Positions 43,383 to 51,947 of a stretch of DNA of 64,000 nucleotides are shown here, in pieces. Origin of the DNA: Poindextera sp041691315. Its GTDB lineage: Bacteria > Pseudomonadota > Alphaproteobacteria > Caulobacterales > Caulobacteraceae. A model generated the notes under the pieces. The model was not told where the DNA came from. It did not search any database and saw only the letters and a list, made by a program, of their open reading frames with translations. How positions within the stretch are numbered: the first letter of the stretch is position 1; each line of letters starts with the position of its first letter. The stretch spans positions 124,001 through 188,000 of the forward strand of contig JBEPUW010000001.1 of assembly GCA_041691315.1 (NCBI GenBank), in the 5' to 3' direction. The position numbers and the translations under genes were made by a program.

Positions 43383-46300
43383 TCACCACGCGTCGATCCA
43401 GCGAAGCTTCTTTTCAGGCCGGGGCGTCGGCGGCGGCATCGAGCGCAGCGCGCCCATGACCCAGGCGCGGGTCTCCGCCGGGTCGATCACGTCGTCTATG
43501 CCATAGGTTGTGGCCCGGTTCAGCGCCTTGCCGGCGGCATAGGCGCGGGCGACCATGTCGTCGAAGCGGGCGCGGCGCTCGGCCGGATCGGCGATGGCCG
43601 CCAGCTCGTTGCGGTAGCCCAGCTTGACCGAGCCCTCCAGCCCCATGCCGCCGAACTCGCCGGTCGGCCAGGACACGGCGAACATCGAGGCCTGGTAGGA
43701 GCCGCCGGTCATGGCGATGGCGCCCAGGCCGTAGCTTTTGCGCAGGATGACGCTGAGCAGCGGCACCGTCAGGTTGGCCCCGATGATGAACAGCCGCGAA
43801 CAGTGGCGCACCAGGGCGGTCTTCTCGATCTCCGGCCCGACCATCATGCCCGGCGTGTCGGAGAGCGACAGCACCGGAATGTCATAGGCCTCGCAGACCT
43901 GCAGGAAACGCGCGGCCTTGTCGGAGCCGTCGGAATCGATCGCCCCGCCCAGCACCTTAGGATTGTTGGCCATGACGCCCACGGGGCGGCCCTCGATGCG
44001 GATCAGCGCCGTCACCATGGTCTGGCCGAATCTGGGCCGGATCTCCAGCACCGAGCCCTCGTCGGCCAGGATGCCGATCAGCTCGCGGATGTCGTAGACC
44101 CGCAGGCGGTTCTCCGGGATCACGTTGCGCAGGCGCCGCTGGTCGGGCGCGGTCCAGTCAGCCAGCGGGCCCTGGAAATAGGACAGGTACTGCTTGGCGA
44201 TGCGCACCGCGTCGGCCTCGTCCTCGGCGACGATGTCGATGACGCCGTTCGGCTCCTGGATGGAGACCGGGCCGATCTCCTCTGGGCGGAAAACGCCAAG
44301 GCCGCCGCCCTCGATCATCGCCGGACCGCCCATGCCGATGGTCGAGTCCTTGGTGGCGATGATCACGTCGCAGCAGCCCAGCACCGAGGCGTTGCCGGCA
44401 AAGCAGCGGCCGGAGGTGATGCCGATCAAGGGCGCGACGCCTGACATCCGGCCCCAGAACTCGAAGCCGCGGATGAAGCCGCCGCCCTCGGTGTCGCCGG
44501 GCCGCCCGCCGCCGCCTTCGCAGAAGAAGACGGTCGGCAACCTGAAGCGCTCGGCGATCTCGCACAGCCGATCCATCTTGTGGTGGTTGTAGGCGCCCTG
44601 GGTGCCGGCCAGCACCGTGTAGTCGTAGGCCATGACCGCACAGCGGGCGGCCTCGTCGGCGAAATGCGCGCCATTGACCCGGCCCAGCCCCATGACCATG
44701 CCGTCGGCCGGGGTCTGTTCGATCAGCTCCTCGATGGAGCTGCGCCGGCGGCGCGCCGCCACCGTCAGCGGCCCGTACTCGGTGAACGAGCCCGGATCGA
44801 GCAGGTCGTCGACATTCTCCCGCGCCGTACGCTGGCCGGTCTTGCGGCGGCGTTCGACCGCGGCCGGGCGCGCGGCGTCCAGGGTCCGGCTGTGCCGCTC
44901 CAGCACCTCGGCCAGGTCGGGTCGGACGGCGTCGAGATCGATGGCCGCGGCCTCGGTGGCGCCGGCGGCGCCGAGCTCGGCCTCCTCGATGAAGATCAGG
45001 GCGTGGCCCTCGAACACCGCGTCGCCCACGGTCGCGGCGATCTCGCGCACATAGCCGCTGACCGGCGCCTCGATCACGTGCTCCATCTTCATGGATTCCA
45101 TGATCAGGGCCGGCTGGCCGACGCGGATGGCCTGGCCGGGTTCGACGGCGAGGCTGACCACCGTACCCTGCAGCGGCGCACGCAAAGCCGTGGTGCCAGC
45201 CGGACCCTCGACGTCTTCGAGCACCTGCGGCGCGGCGGCCTGGGCGGCCGGCGTGTCGCCGCCGCTCTTGCCGTGGGCCAGCACCGCCAGGGGATCGACC
45301 GCGTCGATCTTGGCGCCGGCTGTCCGCTGCGCCGGCGCCGCGGTCGAGGCGGGAGACGCGGCCGCGGCTTCGGCGACCAGTTCGGCCATGTGGTCTTCGA
45401 CAAAGCTGGTGTCGATCTCGCCGGCTGTGAAGTCCGGATGGCCGAGCAGGGCGCGCAGGAATGGGATGTTGGTCGCTGCGCCGGCGATATTGAACTCGGC
45501 CAGCGCCCGCCGGGCCTTGCGCGCCGCCTCCGCGACCCCGCCGCCGGCGGCATGGACGACCAGCTTGGCCAGCAGCGAGTCGAAGCGCAGGCTGGTGCGG
45601 TAGCCGGTGTAGCCGAAGCCGTCGACGCGCACGCCGGGCCCGGACGGGGTCTCGTAGGCGGTGAGCACGCCGCCGGCCGGCCGCGCGGTTCCGTCCGCCG
45701 TCATGGTCTCCAGATTGACCCGCGCCTGGATGGCGACGCCGCGCGGGGCGGGGACGTCGGCTTGGCGCAGGTTCAGGGACTTAAGCGTGGCGCCGTCGGC
45801 GATCTCCAGCTGGATGCGGACCAGATCCAGGCCGGTGACCGCCTCGGTGACCGTGTGCTCCACCTGCAGGCGCGGATTGGCCTCGATGAAGACGAACGCC
45901 GCGCCTTCGCGCCGTCGCGCGTCGACCAAGAATTCGATGGTGCCCAGACCGCGGTATTTGGCCGCCTGGCCGAGAGTCACCGCGGCGTCGAGCACCGCGG
46001 CCCGCACCTCGGGGTCCAGTGTCGTCACCGGCGCGACCTCGACCAGCTTCTGGCGCTGCCGCTGCAGGCTGCATTCGCGGTCCCAGAGGTGCGCTGCCTC
46101 GGTCCCGTCGCCGACGATCTGCACCTCGATATGGCGCGCGTGCGGCAACAGCCGCTCGACATAGACCTCACCGCTGCCGAAGGCCTTCAGCGCCTCGGAG
46201 CTGCAACGCTCATAGGCTTCGGCCATGTCCTCCAGCCGGGTGACCGGCCGCATGCCACGCCCGCCGCCGCCGGCCACCGCCTTCAGCATCGCCGCGCCGC

Positions 46301-46754
46301 CTTCGCCGAGCCCGGCGAGAAAGGCCTCGGCCTCCTCTCGCGTGACCGGACCGGCCGAGCCTTCGAGCACCGGCACGCCGCGTTGCCGAGCCAGCGCCCG
46401 GGCCCTGGTCTTGTCGCCGAAAAGCTCCAGCGTCGCCGGTGTCGGGCCGACGAAGACCAGGTCCGTCTCGGCGCAGAGGGTGGCGAAGGCAGCATTCTCG
46501 CTCAGGAAGCCATAGCCGGGATGGATGGCGTCGCAGCCCATCGCCGTCGCCGCCGCACAGATCCGCGCCCCGTCGAGATAGGCGGCCGCGCCCACGCCGC
46601 TGAGCGCGAACAGCTCGTCGGCGGCCTTCAGGTGCAAGGATTGGGCATCGTCCTCGGAGAAGACCGCCACCGTGGCGACGCCCATCTCGGCCGCCGTGCG
46701 TGCGATGCGGATGGCGATCTCGCCGCGGTTGGCGATCAGCAGCTTTTTGAACAT
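43383..46754 (-). CDS. Single-chain biotin-dependent acyl-CoA carboxylase (BC-BCCP-CT)
   Basis: 1123 residues containing all three functional parts. Biotin carboxylase about 1-450 (LLIANRGEIAIRI, GGGGRGM, EANPRLQVEHTVTE). Biotin carrier about 515-590 with biotinyl K556 in MESMKM. Carboxyltransferase about 600-1123 (GTQGAYNHHKMD, ITSGRCFAGNASVLG, SLSDTPGMMVG, AMTGGSYQAS). Architecture matches single-chain long-chain acyl-CoA carboxylases described from Mycobacterium avium; acetyl-, propionyl- and longer acyl-CoAs are possible. It needs a biotin ligase encoded elsewhere. A sirtuin starts 41 bp upstream on the same strand and may be in the same transcript. Confidence 0.92.
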   Translation of the reverse strand: MFKKLLIANRGEIAIRIARTAAEMGVATVAVFSEDDAQSLHLKAADELFALSGVGAAAYLDGARICAAATAMGCDAIHPGYGFLSENAAFATLCAETDLVFVGPTPATLELFGDKTRARALARQRGVPVLEGSAGPVTREEAEAFLAGLGEGGAAMLKAVAGGGGRGMRPVTRLEDMAEAYERCSSEALKAFGSGEVYVERLLPHARHIEVQIVGDGTEAAHLWDRECSLQRQRQKLVEVAPVTTLDPEVRAAVLDAAVTLGQAAKYRGLGTIEFLVDARRREGAAFVFIEANPRLQVEHTVTEAVTGLDLVRIQLEIADGATLKSLNLRQADVPAPRGVAIQARVNLETMTADGTARPAGGVLTAYETPSGPGVRVDGFGYTGYRTSLRFDSLLAKLVVHAAGGGVAEAARKARRALAEFNIAGAATNIPFLRALLGHPDFTAGEIDTSFVEDHMAELVAEAAAASPASTAAPAQRTAGAKIDAVDPLAVLAHGKSGGDTPAAQAAAPQVLEDVEGPAGTTALRAPLQGTVVSLAVEPGQAIRVGQPALIMESMKMEHVIEAPVSGYVREIAATVGDAVFEGHALIFIEEAELGAAGATEAAAIDLDAVRPDLAEVLERHSRTLDAARPAAVERRRKTGQRTARENVDDLLDPGSFTEYGPLTVAARRRRSSIEELIEQTPADGMVMGLGRVNGAHFADEAARCAVMAYDYTVLAGTQGAYNHHKMDRLCEIAERFRLPTVFFCEGGGGRPGDTEGGGFIRGFEFWGRMSGVAPLIGITSGRCFAGNASVLGCCDVIIATKDSTIGMGGPAMIEGGGLGVFRPEEIGPVSIQEPNGVIDIVAEDEADAVRIAKQYLSYFQGPLADWTAPDQRRLRNVIPENRLRVYDIRELIGILADEGSVLEIRPRFGQTMVTALIRIEGRPVGVMANNPKVLGGAIDSDGSDKAARFLQVCEAYDIPVLSLSDTPGMMVGPEIEKTALVRHCSRLFIIGANLTVPLLSVILRKSYGLGAIAMTGGSYQASMFAVSWPTGEFGGMGLEGSVKLGYRNELAAIADPAERRARFDDMVARAYAAGKALNRATTYGIDDVIDPAETRAWVMGALRSMPPPTPRPEKKLRWIDAW

Positions 46755-46795
46755 CTAGCCCGTGCCCGTCGCCAAAACCCAGCCTTTTCACGGGT

Positions 46796-47545
46796 CTAGA
46801 GCAGGGATGCAACCTCGCTCATCACTGGTCCGATCTCGTCGTGCAGGACTAGGTCGGCCAGGCTGTCCAGGTCGGTCGGCTCACGGTTGACGATGGCCAG
46901 CACAGCCCCGTTCTGCTTGGCGAGCACCGGAAAAGCCATGGCCGGATAGACCACCAGGGACGAGCCCAGCACCAGGAAGAGGTCGCAGGCCAGGGTCTCG
47001 GCTTCCGCGCGGGCCAGAATCGCCGGGGCCAGGGACTGGCCGAAGGAGATGGTGGCGGTCTTGACGATGCCGCCGCAGTCCCGGCAGACGGGCAGGGCGT
47101 CGGTCGCCAGGAAGGCCGCCTTCAGGTCCTCAAGTTCGTGGCGCAGGCCGCAGTCGAGGCAGGCCGCATAGCCGGCGTTGCCGTGCAGTTCGATCACCGT
47201 CTCCGGCGGCAGGCCGGAAGCCTGGTGCAGGTTGTCGACATTCTGGGTGATCACCGCGGCCACCTTGCCCAGCCCGGCCAGTTCGGTGACGGCGCGGTGG
47301 CCGGCGTTCGGGCTCTTGCCGACCCAGCCGGCGACGCCGGAAAAGGCCCGGGTCCACGCCTCGCGCCGCCTGGCTTCGCTGGCCACGAAGTCCTGGAAAT
47401 AGATCGGACTCATCCGGCTCCAGACCCCGCCCGGACTGCGGAAGTCGGGGATGCCGGACTCGGTCGAGATACCGGCGCCGGTAAAGACCACCGCCCGCCT
47501 GGCGCTGGCGATCATCCGCGCCAGTTGCTCACGCGGAGGGGTCAA
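46796..47545 (-). CDS. SIR2-family NAD-dependent protein deacylase
   Basis: 249 residues from TTG 47545, with GGAAG 8 bases upstream; ATG 47515 is an alternative but would trim the helix before the NAD loop. Motifs in order: GAGISTESGIPDFRSP, TQNVDNLHQ, ELHGN with the catalytic histidine, zinc cysteines CLDCG and CRDCGG, and GSSLVVYPA. It removes acetyl or other acyl groups from lysines using NAD. Being directly upstream of the acyl-CoA carboxylase, it could regulate acyl-CoA enzymes; that is inference. Confidence 0.9.
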   Translation of the reverse strand: MTPPREQLARMIASARRAVVFTGAGISTESGIPDFRSPGGVWSRMSPIYFQDFVASEARRREAWTRAFSGVAGWVGKSPNAGHRAVTELAGLGKVAAVITQNVDNLHQASGLPPETVIELHGNAGYAACLDCGLRHELEDLKAAFLATDALPVCRDCGGIVKTATISFGQSLAPAILARAEAETLACDLFLVLGSSLVVYPAMAFPVLAKQNGAVLAIVNREPTDLDSLADLVLHDEIGPVMSEVASLL

Positions 47546-47642
47546 TTGGGCGCTTCCGCGATCCTCATCCCCACATCTTAGGGCGCGGCGGCCAAGTCCG
47601 AAATCCCGCTTGACTCAGCCCCCTCTGAGCCGCGCACTTCAA

Positions 47643-47794
47643 ACCTCTCCCAGAGGGAGAGGGAGGGGCCCGCGCGCGTCAGCGCAGCGGGAGGGTGAGG
47701 GGTTACGGCCTCTCGGATTAGCCGGAAGCGGCGTACGCCCTCGACCTCCCATCGCTGTGCGATGGGCCCCTCCTTCTCCCCACGGGAGAAGTCT
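47643..47794. repeat. Family B composite inverted repeat, copy 2
   Basis: ACCTCTCCC..GGGAGAGGGAGGGGCCC, GGGAGGGTGAGGGGTTACGGCC and inverted TACGCCCTC..CCTCCCA, ending GGGAGAAGTCT. Located between divergent sirtuin and alpha-glucosidase genes; the alpha-glucosidase ribosome site AAGGAG begins 4 bases after it. Confidence 0.85.
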
Positions 47795-47810
47795 GAAGAA
47801 GGAGACTACG

Positions 47811-49424
47811 CTGCCAACACCCGCTCAACCCGACTGGTGGAAGCACGCCGTCTTCTACCAGATCTATCCGCGCAGCTATCTCGACTCCAACGGTGACGGG
47901 ATCGGAGACCTTAAAGGCATCGAGGCCAGGCTGGACTATATTGCGGCGCTGGGGGTCGATGCGATCTGGCTTTCGCCGATCTTCACCTCGCCGATGAAGG
48001 ACTTCGGCTACGACGTCTCCGACTATCGCGGCATCGACCCGATCTTCGGGACGCTGGAGGATTTCGACGCCCTCTTGGCCGGCGCCCACGCACGCGGCCT
48101 GAAGCTGATCATCGACCAGGTCTGGTCGCACACCTCGGACCAGCATGCGTGGTTCATCGAAAGCGCCGCCTCAGCGGACAACGACAAGGCCGACTGGTAC
48201 GTCTGGGCCGACGCCAGGCCGGATGGGACCGCGCCCAACAACTGGATGGCGGTGTTCGGCGGCCCCTCCTGGACCTGGCATCCCAGGCGGCGGCAATATT
48301 ATCTGCACAACTTCCTGGTCGAGCAGCCGGACCTGAACTTCTGGAACCCGGCGGTGCAGGACGCCATCCTCGATGTCGCCAGGTTCTGGCTCGATCGCGG
48401 CGTCGACGGCTTTCGTCTCGATGTCATCAACTTCCTGTTCCACGACCGGCTGCTGACCGACAATCCGGCGGCCGGACTAGCCAGGCCCCCTGCCCAGGCG
48501 ACCGACTTTCAGCGCCATATCCACGATCGTTCGCAGCCGCAGACCCTGGCCTTTCTCGGCCGGCTGCGGGCGCTGATCGACTCTTACGGCGACCGCATGA
48601 CCATCGGCGAGATCGGCGACGCCGACATGCTGGGCCGCCAGATCGAGTACACGGCCACCGCGACCCGGCTGCAGACCGCCTACAGCTTCTTCTTCCTCAC
48701 CGCGCGCGACCCGACGCCGGCCCTGTTCGCCGAGGCGATGAACGCATGGGCGAAGGCGGCCGGCTGGCCCTCCTGGTCGCTGAGCAACCACGACTTCATG
48801 CGCTTCCCGACGCGGATGGCGCACTCCGGCCAGCCGGCTCAAGTCAAAGGCCTGCTGGCGCTTCTGCTCGCGCTGCGCGGCACGCCCTTCCTGTACCAGG
48901 GCGACGAGCTGGGCCTGCCGCACGCCGAGGTGCCGTTCGATCGCCTGCAGGACCCGTTCGCCATCGCCATCTACACCGGCGACTCCGGCCGCGACGGCGA
49001 ACGCACACCGATGCCCTGGACCGCCGAGGCCCCCAATGGCGGCTTCTCCAGCGCGGTTGAGACCTGGCTGCCGGTCGATCCGCGCCACCTGCCGCTGGCC
49101 GCCGCCGCGCAGGAGGCCGATCCGGACTCCATGCTCAACTTCACCCGCACGGTGCTGGCGCTGCGGCGCACCTCGCCGGCGTTGCAGGCCGGCGAGGTCC
49201 GGCTACTCGAGGCCGGCCCCGGCGTGCTGGCCTTCGAACGCAGCCTGGATGGAGAACGCGTGCTCTGCGCCTTTGAACTCTCGGGCCAGGCCGGCCATCT
49301 GCGCCATCCGGAGATGGCCACTTCCGAAGCCTTTGCTCTGGTCGGCGGCGCGGTGGTGACGGAGACCGGCGTCGAGTTCGCACCGTTTTCCTTCGCCTGG
49401 ATCCGGCTGGGCGGGCCAGAATGA
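47811..49424 (+). CDS. GH13 alpha-glucosidase
   Basis: 537 residues if started at CTG 47811, which lies 7 bases after AAGGAG; no ATG, GTG or TTG fits before the conserved WWKHAVFYQIYPRSY. Catalytic nucleophile D204 (GFRLDVINF), acid/base E267 (IGEIGDAD), D328 (SNHDFMR). SNGDGIGDL and the C-terminal beta-domain match oligo-1,6-/alpha-glucosidases. It releases glucose from alpha-linked oligosaccharides in the cytoplasm. The stop overlaps the TMEM175 start (ATGA). If the CTG start is wrong, translation would have to begin inside repeat B. Confidence 0.88.
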   Translation: MPTPAQPDWWKHAVFYQIYPRSYLDSNGDGIGDLKGIEARLDYIAALGVDAIWLSPIFTSPMKDFGYDVSDYRGIDPIFGTLEDFDALLAGAHARGLKLIIDQVWSHTSDQHAWFIESAASADNDKADWYVWADARPDGTAPNNWMAVFGGPSWTWHPRRRQYYLHNFLVEQPDLNFWNPAVQDAILDVARFWLDRGVDGFRLDVINFLFHDRLLTDNPAAGLARPPAQATDFQRHIHDRSQPQTLAFLGRLRALIDSYGDRMTIGEIGDADMLGRQIEYTATATRLQTAYSFFFLTARDPTPALFAEAMNAWAKAAGWPSWSLSNHDFMRFPTRMAHSGQPAQVKGLLALLLALRGTPFLYQGDELGLPHAEVPFDRLQDPFAIAIYTGDSGRDGERTPMPWTAEAPNGGFSSAVETWLPVDPRHLPLAAAAQEADPDSMLNFTRTVLALRRTSPALQAGEVRLLEAGPGVLAFERSLDGERVLCAFELSGQAGHLRHPEMATSEAFALVGGAVVTETGVEFAPFSFAWIRLGGPE

Positions 49425-50113
49425 CCGGAGAACCAGAATCCCTGGCTGCGGCCGAACCGCTGGCGGTCCGACACGCGCGGCATGATTTCGACCGGCTGAT
49501 CATGCTGTCGGACGGCGTCTTCGCGATCGCCATCACGCTTCTGGCGCTCGATGTGCGCGTGCCGGCCGGCACGGTCGACAACTTCGCCAGCCTTTGGGCG
49601 GCGCTGAATCCGGTGCTCTCGGCCTATTCGCTGAGCTTCCTGGTGATTAGCGTCTATTGGCTGCTGCATCGGCGGTTCATGGGGATGATCCTGCGGGTGG
49701 ACGCGGCCGCCACCATGCTCAACCTGCTGATCCTCGGGCTGGTGTCGCTGCTCCCGGCGGGCACCCGCCTGGCCTCGTCGGCCCCCGGGATCGGGCCCGC
49801 CCTTGACCTCTATGCTGGTCTGGTGATCGCCATCGCCATTTCCGTCGCGCTTTTCTGGGGCTATGCCAGCTTGATCGGCGGCCTGGTCTCGCCGGAGGTT
49901 GGGCCGCGGATGCGCTGGATCGGGTTCCTGGGGGTGCTGATCTCGGCGCCGCTGTTCCTGGTGGTGACCATCGGCGCCCATATTCCGCCGACTGTCGTGC
50001 CCATCGTTCTGTTTGGTCTGTTCTGGTCCAGCTGGCTGATCCTTCGGCGTCTGACGCGCGAGCCGTCGCCGAAGCCCGATGCGGCTCCTGACGTCGGCGG
50101 GGCGCAGCCCTAG
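49421..50113 (+). CDS. TMEM175-family potassium channel (DUF1211)
   Basis: 230 residues, six hydrophobic segments. The first carries RLIMLSDGVFAIAITLLALD, the bacterial TMEM175 signature R-x-x-x-F-S-D-G with leucine in place of the phenylalanine. Bacterial members are tetrameric K+ channels with one such repeat per chain. Its ATG overlaps the alpha-glucosidase TGA, so translation is coupled, an unexpected pairing with no known functional link. Confidence 0.85.
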   Translation: MTGEPESLAAAEPLAVRHARHDFDRLIMLSDGVFAIAITLLALDVRVPAGTVDNFASLWAALNPVLSAYSLSFLVISVYWLLHRRFMGMILRVDAAATMLNLLILGLVSLLPAGTRLASSAPGIGPALDLYAGLVIAIAISVALFWGYASLIGGLVSPEVGPRMRWIGFLGVLISAPLFLVVTIGAHIPPTVVPIVLFGLFWSSWLILRRLTREPSPKPDAAPDVGGAQP

Positions 50114-50191
50114 CCGTCGCACCGCATGTTGATCTGCGCTCCGTCTCGCGCGAGGCTTGGGACGCGACAACGATAGAACCGGGTGGAAACC

Positions 50192-51793
50192 ATGAGTATC
50201 AGTTTTGGCGACGTCTTCGACGCGACCGCACAAGCCGTCCAGCCTGATGATCCCGCCATCTATTGCGACGACCAGGTGGTCAGCTGGGGCGAGTTCGATC
50301 GCGCCTCCAACGCCGTCGCCCGAGCGCTGCGCGCCGCCGGACTGCAACCCGACGCCAAGCTTGCCCAGTACATGCGCAACAGCCCGGAATATCTCATCGG
50401 CTTCGTGGCTGGGTTCAAGGCCAGGCTGCCGCCGGTCAACGTCAACTATCGCTACGGGACCGATGAGCTCGAATACCTGATCGACAATTCCGACGCCGAG
50501 GCGGTCTTTTTCGACGCCGAGTTCGCGGGCAACGTCGCGGCCATCCGCGGCAAGCTGCCGAAGGTGAAGGTCTGGGCCTCGGTCGGCGGGCGCATCGCCG
50601 GCTATGACAGCTTCGACGACCTGGCCGCCGGCGATGGCGCGCCGCTGGGCATCGAACGCTCCGGCGACGACATGTTCCTGATGTACACTGGCGGCACCAC
50701 CGGCCTGCCCAAGGGCGTGATGTGGCCGAGCGAGACCTGGTGGCCGGTGCTGGCCGGCTTCCGCGCCCCCAGTTTCGGCACTGAGGCGCCGACCACCATC
50801 GCGGCGCTGCAGGCCCAGATCCGCTCCGGCGTCGGGCGCGAGCCGCTCTATGTGGCGACGCCGCTGATGCATGGCACGGGTCTCTTCACCAGCATCTCGG
50901 CCATGTCGAAGGCGGCGCCCGTGGTGATCACGCGCCACAAGTCGTTCGATCCTGCGGCGGCGATGGATGCGGTGACGCGGCTGCGCTGCTCCGGCTTCGT
51001 CATCGTCGGCGACGCTTTTGCGCGCCCGATCCTCGACGCTCTGCGCGCCGATCCGGCCCGCTTCGACGTGACCTCCCTGCGCGTCATGGTCTCCAGCGGC
51101 ATGATGTGGAGCCCGGAGGTGAAGACCGGTCTGCTCGAATTCATGCCCGAGGCGATGCTGGTCGACAGTTTCGGGGCCTCCGAAGGCGCCGGCATCGGCG
51201 TCTCGGTCACCAGCCGCGATCTGCCGCCGACCGAGGCCCGCTTCGACGGACCCGACACCATCGTGGTCCGCGCCGAAGATCACACGCTGGTTGTCCCGGG
51301 CTCGGGCGAGGTCGGCCTGGTGGCCAAGACCGGCGACCTGCCGCTGGGCTATTACAAGGACCCGGAGAAGTCGGCCCGCACCTGGGTGGTGATCGACGGC
51401 AAGCGGCGGCTGATCAGCGGCGACCACGCCACGGTCGAGGCGGACGGCACGATCCGGCTGCTCGGCCGCGGCAGCCACTGCATCAACTCCGGTGGCGAGA
51501 AGATCTATCCGGAAGAGGTCGAGGAGACGCTGAAGACCCATCCGGCGGTGCTCGACGCCCTGGTCTTCGGCATGCCCGACGAGCGCTTCGGCCAGGTGGT
51601 TAGCGCCGTGGTCGGCCTGGTCGACGGCCAGGCGGCCGACGAGGCCGAACTGGTCGCCCACGTCCGCGCCCACCTGTCGCCCTTCAAGGCCCCCCGCCGC
51701 ATCGCCTTCGTGCCAGAAGCCCCCCGCGCCCCCAACGGCAAGGCCGACTACGCCACGGCCAAGGCGATGTTCGAGGCGCCGGGCGCGCGATAA
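50192..51793 (+). CDS. Acyl-CoA synthetase (FadD-type AMP-forming ligase)
   Basis: 533 residues from ATG 50192; GTG 50183 is less likely. LMYTGGTTGLPKGVM binds ATP phosphates, SFGASEGAG is the adenylate loop, ISGDHATVEADG and INSGGEKIYPEEVE form the hinge, and the lysine in NGKADY completes the site. It resembles actinobacterial/alphaproteobacterial FadD proteins used in steroid or fatty-acid side-chain activation. It converges on the HAPMO-like gene across repeat A copy 6. Natural acyl substrate unknown. Confidence 0.88.
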   Translation: MSISFGDVFDATAQAVQPDDPAIYCDDQVVSWGEFDRASNAVARALRAAGLQPDAKLAQYMRNSPEYLIGFVAGFKARLPPVNVNYRYGTDELEYLIDNSDAEAVFFDAEFAGNVAAIRGKLPKVKVWASVGGRIAGYDSFDDLAAGDGAPLGIERSGDDMFLMYTGGTTGLPKGVMWPSETWWPVLAGFRAPSFGTEAPTTIAALQAQIRSGVGREPLYVATPLMHGTGLFTSISAMSKAAPVVITRHKSFDPAAAMDAVTRLRCSGFVIVGDAFARPILDALRADPARFDVTSLRVMVSSGMMWSPEVKTGLLEFMPEAMLVDSFGASEGAGIGVSVTSRDLPPTEARFDGPDTIVVRAEDHTLVVPGSGEVGLVAKTGDLPLGYYKDPEKSARTWVVIDGKRRLISGDHATVEADGTIRLLGRGSHCINSGGEKIYPEEVEETLKTHPAVLDALVFGMPDERFGQVVSAVVGLVDGQAADEAELVAHVRAHLSPFKAPRRIAFVPEAPRAPNGKADYATAKAMFEAPGAR

Positions 51794-51802
51794 CCACCCC
51801 AC

Positions 51803-51927
51803 CCGTCATGGCCCGGCTTGTCCGGGCCATCCATGCACACGGAGGCCAAAAGGCTTTCACCGCCACCGACGCCTTAGCTTGAACCATCGGTGTTCATGGG
51901 TGGCCCGGACAAGCCGGGCCATGACGG
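51803..51927. repeat. Family A composite inverted repeat, copy 6 (with extra central segment)
   Basis: Ends CCGTCATGGCCCGGCTTGTC and GGCCCGGACAAGCCGGGCC-ATGACGG. The left core is diverged (ATCCATGCACAC) and about 50 bases of unrelated sequence separate it from GTGTTCATGGG. Located between the convergent acyl-CoA ligase and monooxygenase genes. Confidence 0.8.
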
Positions 51928-51947
51928 TAAAAATGGGGAACGAGCCC

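Noticed and set aside
44580..46799. 739-codon plus-strand open frame opposite the acyl-CoA carboxylase
   Set aside because: No domain pattern, composition of a shadow frame, and fully covered by the conserved carboxylase.
48971..51802. 943-codon minus-strand open frame across alpha-glucosidase, TMEM175 and acyl-CoA ligase
   Set aside because: Spans three well-supported plus-strand genes and has a shadow-type His/Gln/Arg-rich translation; it cannot be real along its length.
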